Shown: piece after piece, positions 9,527 through 19,471 of the stretch
Layout of the letters: each line of letters opens with the position of its first letter
Numbering within the stretch: position 1 is the first letter of the stretch
Program-made: the position numbers and the translations under genes
Assembly: GCA_021793515.1 (NCBI GenBank)
Contig: JAJYSP010000002.1
Coordinates: 113,624-177,623 of the forward strand
Direction of reading: 5' to 3'
Length of the DNA: 64,000 nucleotides
From: Actinomycetes bacterium
GTDB lineage: Bacteria; Actinomycetota; Acidimicrobiia; Acidimicrobiales; RAAP-2
Notes under the pieces: generated by a model
Databases searched by the model: none
Seen by the model: the letters and a program-made list of their open reading frames with translations, nothing else
Told to the model about the DNA's origin: nothing

Positions 9527-11266
9527 ATGAGCGACGAGCCGCTTTCCCTGGCGGCGGCAACGGTCCGTTTGACGGCGCCGGGTCAGGTCTTCGAACTCGA
9601 GGACCGAGTGGTCGGTGACGTCGCAATGACCGTGTGGAAAAACGCTCCGTCAACACTGCGAGATGTCCTCGAGATGACCCGTCGCTATGGTGAGCGCGAG
9701 TTCCTGGTCTACGACGACGAACGCGTCACCTTCGAAGCGCACTATCGACGCGCCGCTACGTTGACCCACCGATTGCACGACCTCGGCGTCCGAGTCGGCG
9801 ATCGGGTCGCGATCGCGGCGCGCAATTTGCCGGACTGGGTTTGCGCGTACTGGGGAATCGTCACGATGGGGGCTATCGCGGTGCCGCTCAACGCCTGGTG
9901 GACCGCCGACGAGCTCCGCTACGGCCTCGCCGACTCCGGGGCACGGGTCTTGTTCGTCGATGAGGAACGCCTCGACCGTGTCCGAACGTTGTCCGACGAA
10001 CTGAGCGATGTGGAACACGTCATCGTGTTTCGATCGAGCGGGTCAGGCGAGCCCGTCGCCGTCGAGCACGATCGAGACCGTGTCGTGGACTTCGATGACC
10101 TGATCGGGACTGTGGAGCTCGACGCGGAACCCATCGATGCGCCACTCGAGCCCGACGATGACGCCACGATCTTCTACACGTCGGGTACGACGGGACGGCC
10201 CAAGGGCGCGGTGGCGACCCATCGAAACATCATCACCAACCTGATGAACCTCTTCTTCATCAGCCAACGCTCGTCGCTTCGCTTCGGCGATGGACCGACC
10301 GACGCTACGACGTATCCGATCGCCAACCTACTCAACATCCCGCTCTTCCACGCCACCGGTTGCCTAGCCGTCATGGTGGTGAACGCGGCCGCCGGCGGCC
10401 GATTGGTGATGATGCACCACTTCGATGCCGGCCAGGCACTGGCACTCATCGAACGTGAGCGAATCACTGCTTTCGGTGGTGTGCCGACCGTCGTCATGCA
10501 GATTCTCGATCACCCCGACTTCCAACGCTTCGACACGTCGAGCGTTCGCCTCGTCTCCTACGGCGGTGCGCCAGCCCCGCCCGAGCTGGTCAAGCGGATC
10601 GGTCAGGCGTTTCGACTCGCCCAACCCGGCAATGGCTACGGCCTGACCGAGACAGCCGCGGCCGTGGCCCTGAACAATGGCCCCGATTACGTACTGCGCC
10701 CATCGAGTTGCGGGACGGCGGTCCCGGTCTGTCGCGTGGCGGTCGTGCCCGAGGGCTTCCTCGGTGACGATCCACCCGAAATTAACGAGGCGGGCCAGGT
10801 CGGTGAACTCTGGATCAAGGGGCCCAATGTGGTGCGGGGCTACTGGAACAAACCCGAGGAGACGAAGCGCTCCTTCAGCCACGGATGGCTGCACACCGGC
10901 GATATCGGCCGGATCGATGATGACGGTTTCATCTACATCGTCGACCGCGCCAAGGACATGATCATCCGAGGCGGCGAGAACGTGTCATCCGTTGCGGTCG
11001 AAGCCGCGCTCTTCGAGCACCCCGACGTCGCCGACTGCGCCGTGATCGGGGTTCCCCACCCTGTCCTCGGCGAAGAGGTTGCCGCCGTCATCGTCGTGCG
11101 ACCAGGACGCGTCCTACGCGCCGAGGAGCTCAGTCGGCACGTGAGTCACCGACTCGCCCACTTCGAAGTTCCGACCCGGTACTACTTTCGTGGCGACCCG
11201 CTCCCACGTAACCCCCAGGGCAAGGTGCTCAAACGAGCACTACGCGAGTCGCTACTCGCCAACTGA
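9527..11266 (+). CDS. AMP-forming acyl-CoA synthetase
   Basis: A 579-residue adenylate-forming enzyme that activates a carboxylic acid to acyl-AMP and then to acyl-CoA. The P-loop-like ATP motif is [18 protein letters not shown], the acyl-binding region [10 protein letters not shown], and the hinge and C-terminal lid include [16 protein letters not shown] and the catalytic lysine in [12 protein letters not shown]. The ORF track starts at 9452 inside orn; ATG 9527 ([11 protein letters not shown]) is the better choice. It most resembles long- or medium-chain fatty-acid ligases. It ends convergently, overlapping the aldo/keto reductase gene by 15 bases. Confidence 0.92.
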   Translation: MSDEPLSLAAATVRLTAPGQVFELEDRVVGDVAMTVWKNAPSTLRDVLEMTRRYGEREFLVYDDERVTFEAHYRRAATLTHRLHDLGVRVGDRVAIAARNLPDWVCAYWGIVTMGAIAVPLNAWWTADELRYGLADSGARVLFVDEERLDRVRTLSDELSDVEHVIVFRSSGSGEPVAVEHDRDRVVDFDDLIGTVELDAEPIDAPLEPDDDATIFYTSGTTGRPKGAVATHRNIITNLMNLFFISQRSSLRFGDGPTDATTYPIANLLNIPLFHATGCLAVMVVNAAAGGRLVMMHHFDAGQALALIERERITAFGGVPTVVMQILDHPDFQRFDTSSVRLVSYGGAPAPPELVKRIGQAFRLAQPGNGYGLTETAAAVALNNGPDYVLRPSSCGTAVPVCRVAVVPEGFLGDDPPEINEAGQVGELWIKGPNVVRGYWNKPEETKRSFSHGWLHTGDIGRIDDDGFIYIVDRAKDMIIRGGENVSSVAVEAALFEHPDVADCAVIGVPHPVLGEEVAAVIVVRPGRVLRAEELSRHVSHRLAHFEVPTRYYFRGDPLPRNPQGKVLKRALRESLLAN

Positions 11267-12106
11267 CTCGACGGAGGATAGTCGGTCCATCTCAGCCAGG
11301 ATCTCGGAGTCGAGGTGAATTTCGGCCGCGGCGCAGTTCTCCTCGAGGTGCGCGACTGACGATGTACCCGGGATCGGGATCATGACTTCGGATCGCGCGA
11401 GCAACCACGCGATCGACAACTGGGCAACGGTGCACCCGGCGCGTGCGGCCAGCTGATCCAATTCCCCACCCGGGCGCGCCAGTTGACCCGCCGCCACAGG
11501 GAACCACGGAATGAACCCGATCCCGTTCTTCTCGCAGTACTCGAGGACCGGTTCACTGTCACGACGCGACACGTTGTAGAGGTTCTGAACGGTCGAGATC
11601 GGCACCACCGCTCGGGCGGCTTCGATGTCCGCGACACCCACCTCCGAGAGTCCGACCGCGCGAACCTTTCCCTCGGCGAGCAACTCGCCGAGCAGCCCGA
11701 ACTGTTCGTCGGCGGGGACCGTGGCGTCGATGCGGTGCAACTGGAAGAGGTCGAGCGAATCCTGGCCCAACCGACGCAGCGATAGTTCGCACTGCTGACG
11801 TAGATAGGCCGGTCGCCCGCACGGCGTCCACTGGTCGGGACCGGTGCGAAGTAACCCCGCCTTGGTCGCAACGTGAACGTGGCCGTAAGGGTGCAGCGCC
11901 TCGGCAATCAATTCCTCGGAGATGGCGGGACCGTAGGAGTCGGCCGTGTCGATGAAATCAACACCCAACTCGACGGCGCGACGCAGCACCGCGATGGCCT
12001 CCGAGTGGTCACGCGGCGGCCCCCAGATGCCGGGCCCCGTGATGCGCATCGCGCCGAAGCCGAGCCGTTTCACTGTCTGACCGGCGTACGTGAATGTAGA
12101 TGTCAT
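11252..12106 (-). CDS. aldo/keto reductase
   Basis: An NADPH-dependent oxidoreductase with a TIM barrel, 284 aa. The catalytic tetrad can be placed: D and Y in [10 protein letters not shown] (residues ~51-58), K in VATKAGLL and H in LFQLHRID. The phosphate-binding end [17 protein letters not shown] is near the C-terminus. The substrate is unknown; members often act on sugar aldehydes or xenobiotic carbonyls. Confidence 0.92.
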   Translation of the reverse strand: MTSTFTYAGQTVKRLGFGAMRITGPGIWGPPRDHSEAIAVLRRAVELGVDFIDTADSYGPAISEELIAEALHPYGHVHVATKAGLLRTGPDQWTPCGRPAYLRQQCELSLRRLGQDSLDLFQLHRIDATVPADEQFGLLGELLAEGKVRAVGLSEVGVADIEAARAVVPISTVQNLYNVSRRDSEPVLEYCEKNGIGFIPWFPVAAGQLARPGGELDQLAARAGCTVAQLSIAWLLARSEVMIPIPGTSSVAHLEENCAAAEIHLDSEILAEMDRLSSVESVGE

Positions 12107-12159
12107 CGTAGTTTCTCAATTTCTCTTGATCGGTGGCCACTGCACCGAACGGCGGGTAC

Positions 12160-12795
12160 CTACTTGTTGGGCTGCGGCGTGAGACGCAGGTAGTCCTTCA
12201 GCTTGCGGAACCCCTTCGGGAATTTTGTCTTGGCCTCGTCGTCGGTGATCGAGTTCGCGATGATGACTTCATCACCGTCTTGCCAGTTCGCCGGCGTAGC
12301 CACGGAGTAGCCCGCGACGAGCTGCAGTGAGTCGAGGACGCGAATGATCTCGTCAATGTTGCGGCCGGTGGACGCGGGATACGTGAGGGTCAGTTTGACC
12401 TTCTTGTCCGGGCCGATGATGAACACGCTGCGTACGGTCAAGGTGTCATTCGCGTTGGGGTGGATCATGTCATAAAGCGTGGCGACCTTGCGCTCCTCGT
12501 CACCGATGATCGGAAAGTTGAGCGCAGTCCCTTGCGTTTCGGCAATGTCGCCCTTCCACTGCTGGTGGGACGCCACGTCGTCGACCGACACGCCGATAAT
12601 CTTGGTGTTTCGGCTGTCGAACTCGCTCTTGCGCGCAGCGAAGGCGCCCAATTCGGTCGTGCACACCGGGGTGAAGTCCTTGGGGTGTGAGAAGAGAATT
12701 CCCCAACTGTCCCCGAGCCACTCATGGAAATTGATTGGGCCATCCGTGGTGTCCGCCGAGAAATCGGGGGCCACATCACCGAGACGAATCGTCAT
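12160..12795 (-). CDS. 1-Cys peroxiredoxin (Prx6 subfamily)
   Basis: A thiol peroxidase of 211 aa that reduces hydroperoxides. The peroxidatic cysteine is in DFTPVCTTELGAFA (about residue 44). The length and the C-terminal YSVATPANWQDGDEVII followed by a LRLTP-type end fit the Prx6/1-Cys group, and no second resolving cysteine is visible. It is divergent from the HAD gene with about 300 bp between them. Confidence 0.92.
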   Translation of the reverse strand: MTIRLGDVAPDFSADTTDGPINFHEWLGDSWGILFSHPKDFTPVCTTELGAFAARKSEFDSRNTKIIGVSVDDVASHQQWKGDIAETQGTALNFPIIGDEERKVATLYDMIHPNANDTLTVRSVFIIGPDKKVKLTLTYPASTGRNIDEIIRVLDSLQLVAGYSVATPANWQDGDEVIIANSITDDEAKTKFPKGFRKLKDYLRLTPQPNK

Positions 12796-13093
12796 GTTCG
12801 CTCCTTCATCGCTACATCAGTCGATCGACTGCGCGGCCAGCCTACCGGGACGATTTGCTCGTCCGGTCAGGCTCGAACCGAGCACATCGGACCCGAAGTG
12901 CGGGCACCTAGAAGTTTCTCAGGTCACGCCGGGAGCGGGCATGAGCGTCCGTCGTGACGTCACTGGAATTGCGCGCGAAGGACGGTGGGTCTCGACTCGA
13001 CTCGTTGAACGCCGTCGTTACCGCGAGCCACGAACTGCCCGTCGTTTCGCCCCGGTGTTCACGGGCGGTCCCAAAGCCTGGGAAACTAACTGG
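12796..13093. other. divergent intergenic region
   Basis: This stretch of about 300 bp separates two divergent genes and should hold both promoters. Open frames run through it (the ORF track starts the HAD frame at 12479), but they have no recognisable domain and overlap the peroxiredoxin antisense. I see no structured RNA here. Confidence 0.5.
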
Positions 13094-13786
13094 GTGCCAA
13101 ACTCCGACGAGAACCCCAAACCCGTAGTTGCCGCCTTCGACCTCGACGGTACCCTCACCGAAGGTGGCAGCGTCTTTCGCTGGTTGCGCTGGATCGCCGG
13201 CGCGAGGCGCACCTACTTCGCGGCGCTTCGCCTGGCCGTTCCACTCACCGTTGGTGCGATCCGCAGTGGACGCGCCGCGGACAACGCGAAAGAGCGTCTG
13301 TTCATGTCGCTTCTCGCCGGCCGGGCGGAGACGGACGTCGTCGAGCACTCGCGAGCCTTCATCCTCGAGCACCTCGGCGGACGGCTTCGCCCCAAGACGT
13401 TGGCGCGACTTCGGTGGCACCTCGAGGCCGGACACGACGTGGTGATCGTCTCGGCGTCACCCCAGATGTACGTCAACGTCGTGGCCGAACAGTTGGGCGC
13501 GCACGGTGCCCTGGGCACGCGGCTCGCAGCCGATCCACTCGGCCATCTGACCGGCGGCTACCTCGGACGCAACTGTCGAGGTGCTGAGAAGATGCGTCGA
13601 TTCAATGATTGGATCGAGCAGCGCCAGTACTCTGCGGAACCCATCGTCTACGCCTACGGCAACTCACGGGGCGACCGACGCCTCCTGCGACTTGCGACCT
13701 ACCCGTTCAACGCCGGCAAGATGGGTCGCCTGGGGTCGCTGCGACGCTACCCGAGGCTGACGAGCGAGCCACCTACCACTGCGTGA
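13094..13786 (+). CDS. HAD-IB family phosphatase (SerB-like)
   Basis: A 230-aa HAD hydrolase. Motif I is AAFDLDGTLTEGG with both aspartates, motif II VIVSASPQMYV carries the serine, the motif III lysine is in GAEKMRRFN, and motif IV is YGNSRGDRRLL. The insertion between motifs I and II fits subfamily IB, which includes phosphoserine phosphatase and lysophosphatidate phosphatase relatives. GTG 13094 is chosen because the motif begins only 13 residues after it; the longer ORF-track start is implausible. Confidence 0.85.
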   Translation: MPNSDENPKPVVAAFDLDGTLTEGGSVFRWLRWIAGARRTYFAALRLAVPLTVGAIRSGRAADNAKERLFMSLLAGRAETDVVEHSRAFILEHLGGRLRPKTLARLRWHLEAGHDVVIVSASPQMYVNVVAEQLGAHGALGTRLAADPLGHLTGGYLGRNCRGAEKMRRFNDWIEQRQYSAEPIVYAYGNSRGDRRLLRLATYPFNAGKMGRLGSLRRYPRLTSEPPTTA

Positions 13787-14921
13787 CCGACAACTCGATG
13801 GCCACGACTCCGGACGACCGGCCGTCGTAGAGCACCTGCAGGGACGCGGCCTTCTCACGCCAGGCGAGCATCGTGGCACCCTGCGGCTCGACAAGACCGA
13901 CGTTGATGTCGTAGACGCCGTCGAGCAACGGCACGCCAGTGAGGTCGACGCCGACCTTGTTCGCTCCGGGCCGCAGAGAAACCGGTGCCGCCTCGGCGTC
14001 ATTACGACTGACCAGAAGTCCGGTTCGGGTGAAGACCTCGATAACCAAGTTCCCGCTCACCGCGTGGTCGCAGGTGAGCGTGGCGTCGAAATGCAGATTC
14101 CCGCCGTGACGGACCTCGAAGGAGCCCGACGGTGCCGTGAGTCCATCGATCGTCACCACGCCCGTGCCCCCGGGCCGGTGATCGACCACGTCTCCGAGCA
14201 AACGTCCCCGAAAGATCCGAAGTGCATCGGTGACCGGGCCGTCAGCGATCATGTTCCCATGGTCGAGGACGATCGCGCGATCACAGATCGCTCGGACCGT
14301 GTCGGCCTGGTGGGTCACCAGCAAGATCGTGCGGCCCTCGCGCTGGAAGTGCCGGATTCGATCGATGCACTTGGCCTGGAATCGCTCGTCGCCGACCGCG
14401 AGTACTTCGTCGACCACGAGAATGTCGGGGTTCACGTTCACCGCGACGGCGAATGCCAGACGAACGTACATCCCGCTCGAATAGAACTTGACCGGCGTGT
14501 CGATGAAATGCTCGAGTTCGCTGAATGCCACAACCTCGTCGAAGATGGCGTCAACCATCTTGCGCGTGAATCCCAGCATCGAGCCGTAGAGGTAGACGTT
14601 GTCGCGACCGGAGAGCTCGTGCTGGAAGCCAGCCCCGAGCTCCAATAATGCCGCCAGGTTGCCCCGGAGTCGGATCTGCCCGGTCGTGGGCTTGAGGACA
14701 CCACAGATGCACTTGAGCAACGTCGACTTGCCCGATCCGTTGTGCCCGACTATCCCTAAGGTCTCGCCCTGTTCGACGGTGAAATTGATGTCACTGAGTG
14801 CGTCAAAGATCTCCGAGGAACCTGACCGCGGGTGCAGGATCCGCTCTTTGAGCGTCTGGTTACGCTCGTGGTGGATCGTGAATCGCTTCGAGATGTCTTC
14901 GACTTCGATGACGTTGGTCAC
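13773..14921 (-). CDS. wzt: polysaccharide ABC exporter ATPase, Wzt-type with C-terminal carbohydrate-binding domain
   Basis: The ATPase of an ABC-2 exporter for surface polysaccharide or teichoic-acid-like polymer, 382 aa. Residues 1-~250 are the nucleotide-binding domain: Walker A GHNGSGKST, signature YSSGMYVRLAFAVA, Walker B ILVVDEVLAVGD. Residues ~260-382 form a beta-rich Wzt-C-type domain, which in E. coli Wzt recognises the modified glycan end before export. Its GTG start overlaps the permease stop (TAGTG). Confidence 0.88.
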   Translation of the reverse strand: MTNVIEVEDISKRFTIHHERNQTLKERILHPRSGSSEIFDALSDINFTVEQGETLGIVGHNGSGKSTLLKCICGVLKPTTGQIRLRGNLAALLELGAGFQHELSGRDNVYLYGSMLGFTRKMVDAIFDEVVAFSELEHFIDTPVKFYSSGMYVRLAFAVAVNVNPDILVVDEVLAVGDERFQAKCIDRIRHFQREGRTILLVTHQADTVRAICDRAIVLDHGNMIADGPVTDALRIFRGRLLGDVVDHRPGGTGVVTIDGLTAPSGSFEVRHGGNLHFDATLTCDHAVSGNLVIEVFTRTGLLVSRNDAEAAPVSLRPGANKVGVDLTGVPLLDGVYDINVGLVEPQGATMLAWREKAASLQVLYDGRSSGVVAIELSVTQW

Positions 14922-15850
14922 TAGAGCTCCGACTCGAAGTTGCCCTCGAGGCGACCGAAGATCACCAACGCGACGAGGAAGAGTACGACGGCGAAGGCGA
15001 GCAGCCCGAGGTTGACAACCGCGAAGGTCGTCATCGACCAGGCCGGCAAGATGTGAAGGGGCAGCCCCGTCGTGGTCGAACGGACCGTCGTGTTCACGTA
15101 GAAGATGCGCTGGAACGTCAAGATGATCGGTGTCATCGGGTTGATGAAGTAGAGGGCCGTCAGTCCGCGGATCCGTAGCGCCGGTGCGATTGAATTCTCA
15201 TAGGAGTAGACCACCGGCGACACCCAGAACCACAGTTGCAGCACCACGTCCATCAGGTGTCGAACGTCACGCAGGTAGACGGTGATCGCTGACATCACCA
15301 CCGCAATCGAGGCCGTGAGCAGGTACAGGGCAAGGAACGAGATCGGCAGGAGCCAGAGGAAACTCCACGCGGGCGCGTGACCAATGATGCCGAGGAAGAT
15401 GGCGAGCACCACGACTTGGATCACGAAGTAGATGACCGAGGCGCCGACGTTGGATAGTGCCAGGATCTCTCGAGGGAATGACACCTTCTTGACCAATCCG
15501 GCTCGATCCACGATCACACCAGTGGCACTGCTCACCGCACTTTGGAACATGTTCCACACGATGAGTCCAGCGAAGAGATACACGACGAACAGCGGAATGC
15601 CATTCTTCAGGAACACCGAGAAGACCAGGTAGTAAGTCGCGAGCGTCAGCGCCGGTGAAAGCATTGACCAGAACAGCCCGAGCGCCGAACCCTTGTACTT
15701 GATTCGAATGTCCGAGGTGATCAGACTGAAGAGCAACTCTCGCCGCTCGATCAGGTTGGCGAGTCTCGTGCGCAGACTCGCCCGTGCACTGACGACGCGA
15801 ACCGGTGACGCAACGAGTGATCGTTGCTCCGCCGAAGATGGCTCGTCCAC
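14921..15850 (-). CDS. wzm: polysaccharide ABC exporter permease, Wzm-type
   Basis: The membrane half of the exporter, 309 aa, with about six hydrophobic helices. It has the ABC-2 pattern LLFSLITSDIRIKYKGSALGLFWSMLSPALTLATYYLVF near residues 40-75 and an amphipathic PLHILPAWSMT loop near the end. It sits between clpP and wzt, overlapping both by one or a few bases, so all three are probably co-transcribed. Confidence 0.88.
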   Translation of the reverse strand: MDEPSSAEQRSLVASPVRVVSARASLRTRLANLIERRELLFSLITSDIRIKYKGSALGLFWSMLSPALTLATYYLVFSVFLKNGIPLFVVYLFAGLIVWNMFQSAVSSATGVIVDRAGLVKKVSFPREILALSNVGASVIYFVIQVVVLAIFLGIIGHAPAWSFLWLLPISFLALYLLTASIAVVMSAITVYLRDVRHLMDVVLQLWFWVSPVVYSYENSIAPALRIRGLTALYFINPMTPIILTFQRIFYVNTTVRSTTTGLPLHILPAWSMTTFAVVNLGLLAFAVVLFLVALVIFGRLEGNFESEL

Positions 15851-16437
15851 TAGGCCCCTTGGCGAATGGCCGAACGGTCGATCACGGCGTCGATGAAACC
15901 GTATTCAACCGCCTCCTGGGCGGTGAACCAACGGTCGCGATCCGAGTCCGCCTCAATCCTCTCCACGGGCTGGCCCGTGTGGAAGGCGATGCGATCGGCA
16001 AGCATCTTCTTCATGTAAACAATTTGCTCGGCCTGGATGGCGATGTCCGACGCCTGCCCCTGCATGCCGCCGAGCGACGGCTGGTGCATGAGGATGCGGC
16101 TGTGCGGCAGGGAGAAGCGCTTGCCGGGTGTGCCCGCGCAGAGCAGGAACTGCCCCATCGACGCCGCCATGCCCACACAGATTGTCCTGATGTCGCAGTT
16201 CACGTACTGCATCGTGTCGTAGATGGCTAGGCCGTCGGTCACCGATCCACCGGGCGAGTTGATGTAGAGACTGATGTCCTTGTCGCGGTCTTCGGCCTCG
16301 AGCAACAGTAATTCAGCGCAGATCCGATTCGCCGTGTTCTGATCTACCTGAGATCCGAGGAACACGATCCGCTCACGCAGCAGTCGCTGATTGAGGTCGT
16401 TCGCACCCATTCCTTCGGCCATGGCGGAGTTGTTCAT
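15850..16437 (-). CDS. clpP: ATP-dependent Clp protease proteolytic subunit
   Basis: The serine peptidase ring of the Clp machine, 195 aa. The catalytic triad is present: Ser in [12 protein letters not shown], His in [10 protein letters not shown] and Asp in [12 protein letters not shown]. The oligomerisation and axial-loop regions look normal. Actinobacteria often carry two clpP genes; only one is in this window and no clpX is adjacent. The next gene downstream is the Wzm-type permease. Confidence 0.96.
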   Translation of the reverse strand: MNNSAMAEGMGANDLNQRLLRERIVFLGSQVDQNTANRICAELLLLEAEDRDKDISLYINSPGGSVTDGLAIYDTMQYVNCDIRTICVGMAASMGQFLLCAGTPGKRFSLPHSRILMHQPSLGGMQGQASDIAIQAEQIVYMKKMLADRIAFHTGQPVERIEADSDRDRWFTAQEAVEYGFIDAVIDRSAIRQGA

Positions 16438-16498
16438 GGGACCAATCTACTGGACGTGCACCCGCCCGCTTCGTTGGCGACCTAGTGTGGAACCACTC

Positions 16499-16581
16499 GC
16501 GGGCGTGGCGGAATTGGCAGACGCGCTGGTTTTAGGTACCAGTTCTTCGGAGTGTGGGTTCGAGTCCCTCCGCCCGCACCA
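16499..16581 (+). tRNA. tRNA-Leu (TAG anticodon)
   Basis: GCGGGCG at the 5' end pairs with CGCCCGC. The anticodon loop TTTAGGT lies between CTGGT and ACCAG, giving anticodon UAG for CUA/CUG codons. A short class II variable arm, the T-loop GGTTCGAGTCC and an encoded ACCA end are visible. Confidence 0.95.
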
Positions 16582-16756
16582 TCTCTCGACGCTGCTCCAG
16601 TGCTCATGGCCCACCTGGGCCAGACGTTGCCCAACCCAACGCTTGAGGTTTCGATTCATCTGCTAGCGTGTACGGGACGTTCGCCGCACATCGCGGTGGA
16701 GACCGATTCGACCGTGACATTTCGGGTTGGGCTCACCTCAACCCACAGGAGTCATT

Positions 16757-18412
16757 GTGTCCGTATCCTTCGCCGATCTCGGCGTGCCCACCAACCTCGT
16801 CGACCGCCTTCGCGCCCGCGGAATCACCGACTCCTTCCCCATCCAGGAAGCCGCCATCCCCGACGCGCTCGCAGGACGCGACGTCGTGGGCAAGGCGGCG
16901 ACGGGTTCGGGCAAGACTCTCGCTTTCGGACTGCCCCTACTCGCAAGGCTCGGCACAGCCCGCCCGCGCCAGCCACTCGGCTTGATCCTCGTCCCGACCC
17001 GGGAGCTCGCCTCCCAGGTCCAAAAGGAGTTGGCGCAACTGACCAATGACCGTGGACGTCGGATCATCACCATCTTCGGTGGTACCTCGTACAACACGAC
17101 GCGCAAAGCATTGAACGCGGGTGTTGACCTGGTAGTCGCTTGTCCCGGACGACTCGAGGACCTACTCGAGCAGCGTGCCCTCGACCTTTCCGCGGTAACA
17201 ACCGTCGTCGTCGACGAAGCCGACCGCATGGCGGACATGGGCTTCTTACCCGCGGTACGTCGTATCGTCGGCGCGACCCCGTCAGATCGCCACGTCATGC
17301 TCTTCTCGGCCACGATGGGCCCCGACGTCGCAACCCTCGTCAACACGTTCACCCACGACGCAATCATCCACGATGTGGTGGGCGACGAAGCGCCGAGCGA
17401 CGTCGACCACTTCTTCTGGCGCGTCGCTCGCGACCAGCGCCCCCAGGTGACCGCCGACATCGTTGAACAGTACGAGCGTGCCATCGTCTTCACCCGCACC
17501 AAGCATGGCGCTGACCGGCTCGCCCGCCAGCTCGGCGAACGCGGCGTATCGTCAGTCGCGTTGCATGGAGACCGGACACAGGCCCAGCGCGAGCGCGCCC
17601 TGCGCGCGATGAAGAACGGTGAGACGCGGGTTCTCGTGGCGACTGACGTTGCTGCCCGTGGTATTCACATCGATCTCCTCCCCGTCGTCGTGCACTACGA
17701 CCCACCGACCCAGGCGACCGACTACCTTCACCGTTCGGGACGCACCGGGCGCGCAGGCGCCACCGGTGCGGTCATCTCACTCGTGAGTGACGACGTCGCC
17801 GGGCACGTGAAGCGGATGCAGCGATCGCTCGGCATCCCCACCACGCTCGACGACCCGCAGAACGCGACCGCGATTCGCCTCGGTGCCGTGGACGACGCTG
17901 CGGCCGCCCAGTCCTTGGACGAACGTCCGCGTTCGCGCTCGAACCGTCCAGCCGAGTCCAATCGACGTGACAGCACCGACCGCCCTGCGGGCCGTTTCGG
18001 CGAGCGCACGCGGGAGCGTAGCGAAACTCGACGTAGTCGTACCGCACCGAGCGAAGCTCGCAACGAATCGCGTGCGCCGCGAAGTGAGTTCCGATCCGAC
18101 GCGCCGCGCGTCACCGATCGGTCGACTTCTCGCGCCCCACGTGAGCAGTACCGCGAATTGAAGACCTCTGGAGCGACGAAGCGGTCCGGCGCGGGACACG
18201 CCGTGGTCAGCTTCTTCAACGACTCCAAGGGGTTCGGCTTCGCGAGCGACGAGAAGGGTGATGACCTGTTCATCCACTTCTCCAACATCGTCGGAGACGG
18301 CTTCAAGACCTTGAGCCAAGGTCAGACCATCGCCTACGACGAAGCGACCGGCCCCAAGGGTCGCGAAGCACGAAACGTCCGCGTCGTCACAGGCGGCGCA
18401 CGTCACCGGTAG
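16757..18412 (+). CDS. DEAD-box RNA helicase with fused C-terminal cold-shock domain
   Basis: An ATP-dependent RNA helicase of 551 aa with an added RNA-binding module. Residues ~1-370 hold the helicase core: Q motif DSFPIQEAAIP, motif I ATGSGKT, PTRELA, DEADRMADMGF, SAT and HRSGRTGRAG. A low-complexity arginine/serine linker (~390-480) follows. The last ~70 residues are a cold-shock domain with RNP1 KGFGFA and RNP2-like LFIHFSNI. GTG 16757 has CAGGAG seven bases upstream, so it is preferred over the ORF-track start. DEAD helicases and Csp proteins usually act together in RNA remodelling as separate chains. Confidence 0.93.
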   Translation: MSVSFADLGVPTNLVDRLRARGITDSFPIQEAAIPDALAGRDVVGKAATGSGKTLAFGLPLLARLGTARPRQPLGLILVPTRELASQVQKELAQLTNDRGRRIITIFGGTSYNTTRKALNAGVDLVVACPGRLEDLLEQRALDLSAVTTVVVDEADRMADMGFLPAVRRIVGATPSDRHVMLFSATMGPDVATLVNTFTHDAIIHDVVGDEAPSDVDHFFWRVARDQRPQVTADIVEQYERAIVFTRTKHGADRLARQLGERGVSSVALHGDRTQAQRERALRAMKNGETRVLVATDVAARGIHIDLLPVVVHYDPPTQATDYLHRSGRTGRAGATGAVISLVSDDVAGHVKRMQRSLGIPTTLDDPQNATAIRLGAVDDAAAAQSLDERPRSRSNRPAESNRRDSTDRPAGRFGERTRERSETRRSRTAPSEARNESRAPRSEFRSDAPRVTDRSTSRAPREQYRELKTSGATKRSGAGHAVVSFFNDSKGFGFASDEKGDDLFIHFSNIVGDGFKTLSQGQTIAYDEATGPKGREARNVRVVTGGARHR

Positions 18413-18423
18413 CATTGCAAACC

Positions 18424-18795
18424 GTGACTGATAAGCCTCTCGTTGAACCACACCTCGGTGAACCGCCGACTGAACTGATCATTGAAGACATCGTCGTCGG
18501 TGACGGGGACGTCGCCGCGGCGGGACAGACCGTCGCCGTCCATTATGTCGGCGTGAGCGCATCGACTGGTCAACAGTTCGACGCATCCTGGGATCGCGAC
18601 GAACCGTTCGCCTTCCCACTCGGCCGCGGCTACGTCATCGCGGGCTGGGATCAGGGCGTGACTGGCATGCGGGTCGGCGGACGACGTCGCCTCGTTATCC
18701 CCTCACACCTGGGCTACGGCGAGCGTGGTGCCGGTGGTGTCATCGCACCGGGCGAGACGCTGATCTTCGTGGTCGACCTACTCGAGGTCAACTAG
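18424..18795 (+). CDS. FKBP-type peptidyl-prolyl isomerase
   Basis: A single-domain FKBP of 123 aa that accelerates proline isomerisation during folding. The family core VAVHYVGVSASTGQQFDASWDRDEPFAFPLGRGYVIAGWDQGVTGMRVGGRR is clear, followed by IPSHLGYGERGAGGVI and a VVDLLEVN end. GTG 18424 (MTDKPLVE) is the likely start. There is no signal peptide or tag, so it is cytoplasmic. It is convergent with the Lon-N gene and overlaps it by four bases. Confidence 0.94.
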   Translation: MTDKPLVEPHLGEPPTELIIEDIVVGDGDVAAAGQTVAVHYVGVSASTGQQFDASWDRDEPFAFPLGRGYVIAGWDQGVTGMRVGGRRRLVIPSHLGYGERGAGGVIAPGETLIFVVDLLEVN

Positions 18796-19433
18796 CCGAG
18801 CAGATACGGTGACGAATCGCGTGCCAACAGGCGCTGATAATCGCCGTATCGTTCACAACAGATCTCAGCCACGAGCCGAAGGCGATCGTTGGGATTGCTC
18901 AGACTCAGGACTTTGAACTGATCGAGCGTCGACATCGGCGTCATCGCACAAAGCTGCCAACTCCGTACGGACGGATTCGGGTCCATCGCACAATCGTGGC
19001 GCAGTGACTCGTCGGTCACCACCTCACTTCGCAACGCCCGAAGGGCGCGCACGGCGGACTCGGTCGACTTGAGCAGGGCTGGTTCGATCTCGATCTCGTC
19101 ACAACACCGTTCGTGAACTATCGCGCGCGGGTACGGCGCGTCGGCGAGCCACGCTGAGACCTCGACGCACTGGGTCCCTTCAACCCTAAGCAGGGTCTGG
19201 CCGTTGGGCAGTTTCTGGGAACCCAGGATCTGAAGGACCGTACCGACGCGCGTACGGACCTCACCGCCGCCGACCTCGGCGCCCTTCTCGATCATGCAGG
19301 TACCGAACTCTTGGTCGTCAGGGAGCTCCTGCAGCATCGCCTGATAGCGGGGTTCGAACACACACAGTCCCACCACTTGATGTGGGAAGACCACCATCCC
19401 CAAGGGAAACATGGGAAGGACGCCGTTGTTCAC
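18792..19433 (-). CDS. stand-alone Lon N-terminal (substrate-binding) domain protein
   Basis: A 213-aa protein matching the Lon LAN/PUA-like N-terminal domain: LPMFPLGMVVFPHQVVGLCVFEPRYQAML, then GTVLQILGSQKLPNGQTLLRVEGTQ. No AAA or protease domain follows. Such proteins are widespread in Actinobacteria and their role is not established; substrate recognition or adaptor activity is a guess. Confidence 0.85.
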   Translation of the reverse strand: MNNGVLPMFPLGMVVFPHQVVGLCVFEPRYQAMLQELPDDQEFGTCMIEKGAEVGGGEVRTRVGTVLQILGSQKLPNGQTLLRVEGTQCVEVSAWLADAPYPRAIVHERCCDEIEIEPALLKSTESAVRALRALRSEVVTDESLRHDCAMDPNPSVRSWQLCAMTPMSTLDQFKVLSLSNPNDRLRLVAEICCERYGDYQRLLARDSSPYLLG

Positions 19434-19471
19434 GCTTCCAGCCTAAAGGTGAACATTCCGTGAAGCGCCGA

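Noticed and set aside
12479-13786. 435-aa version of the HAD phosphatase
   Set aside because: The first 205 residues run antisense to peroxiredoxin and through the promoter region; the HAD motif begins just after GTG 13094.
16738-17502. 254-aa minus-strand frame in the helicase gene
   Set aside because: Antisense to the DEAD core; composition is typical of shadow frames.
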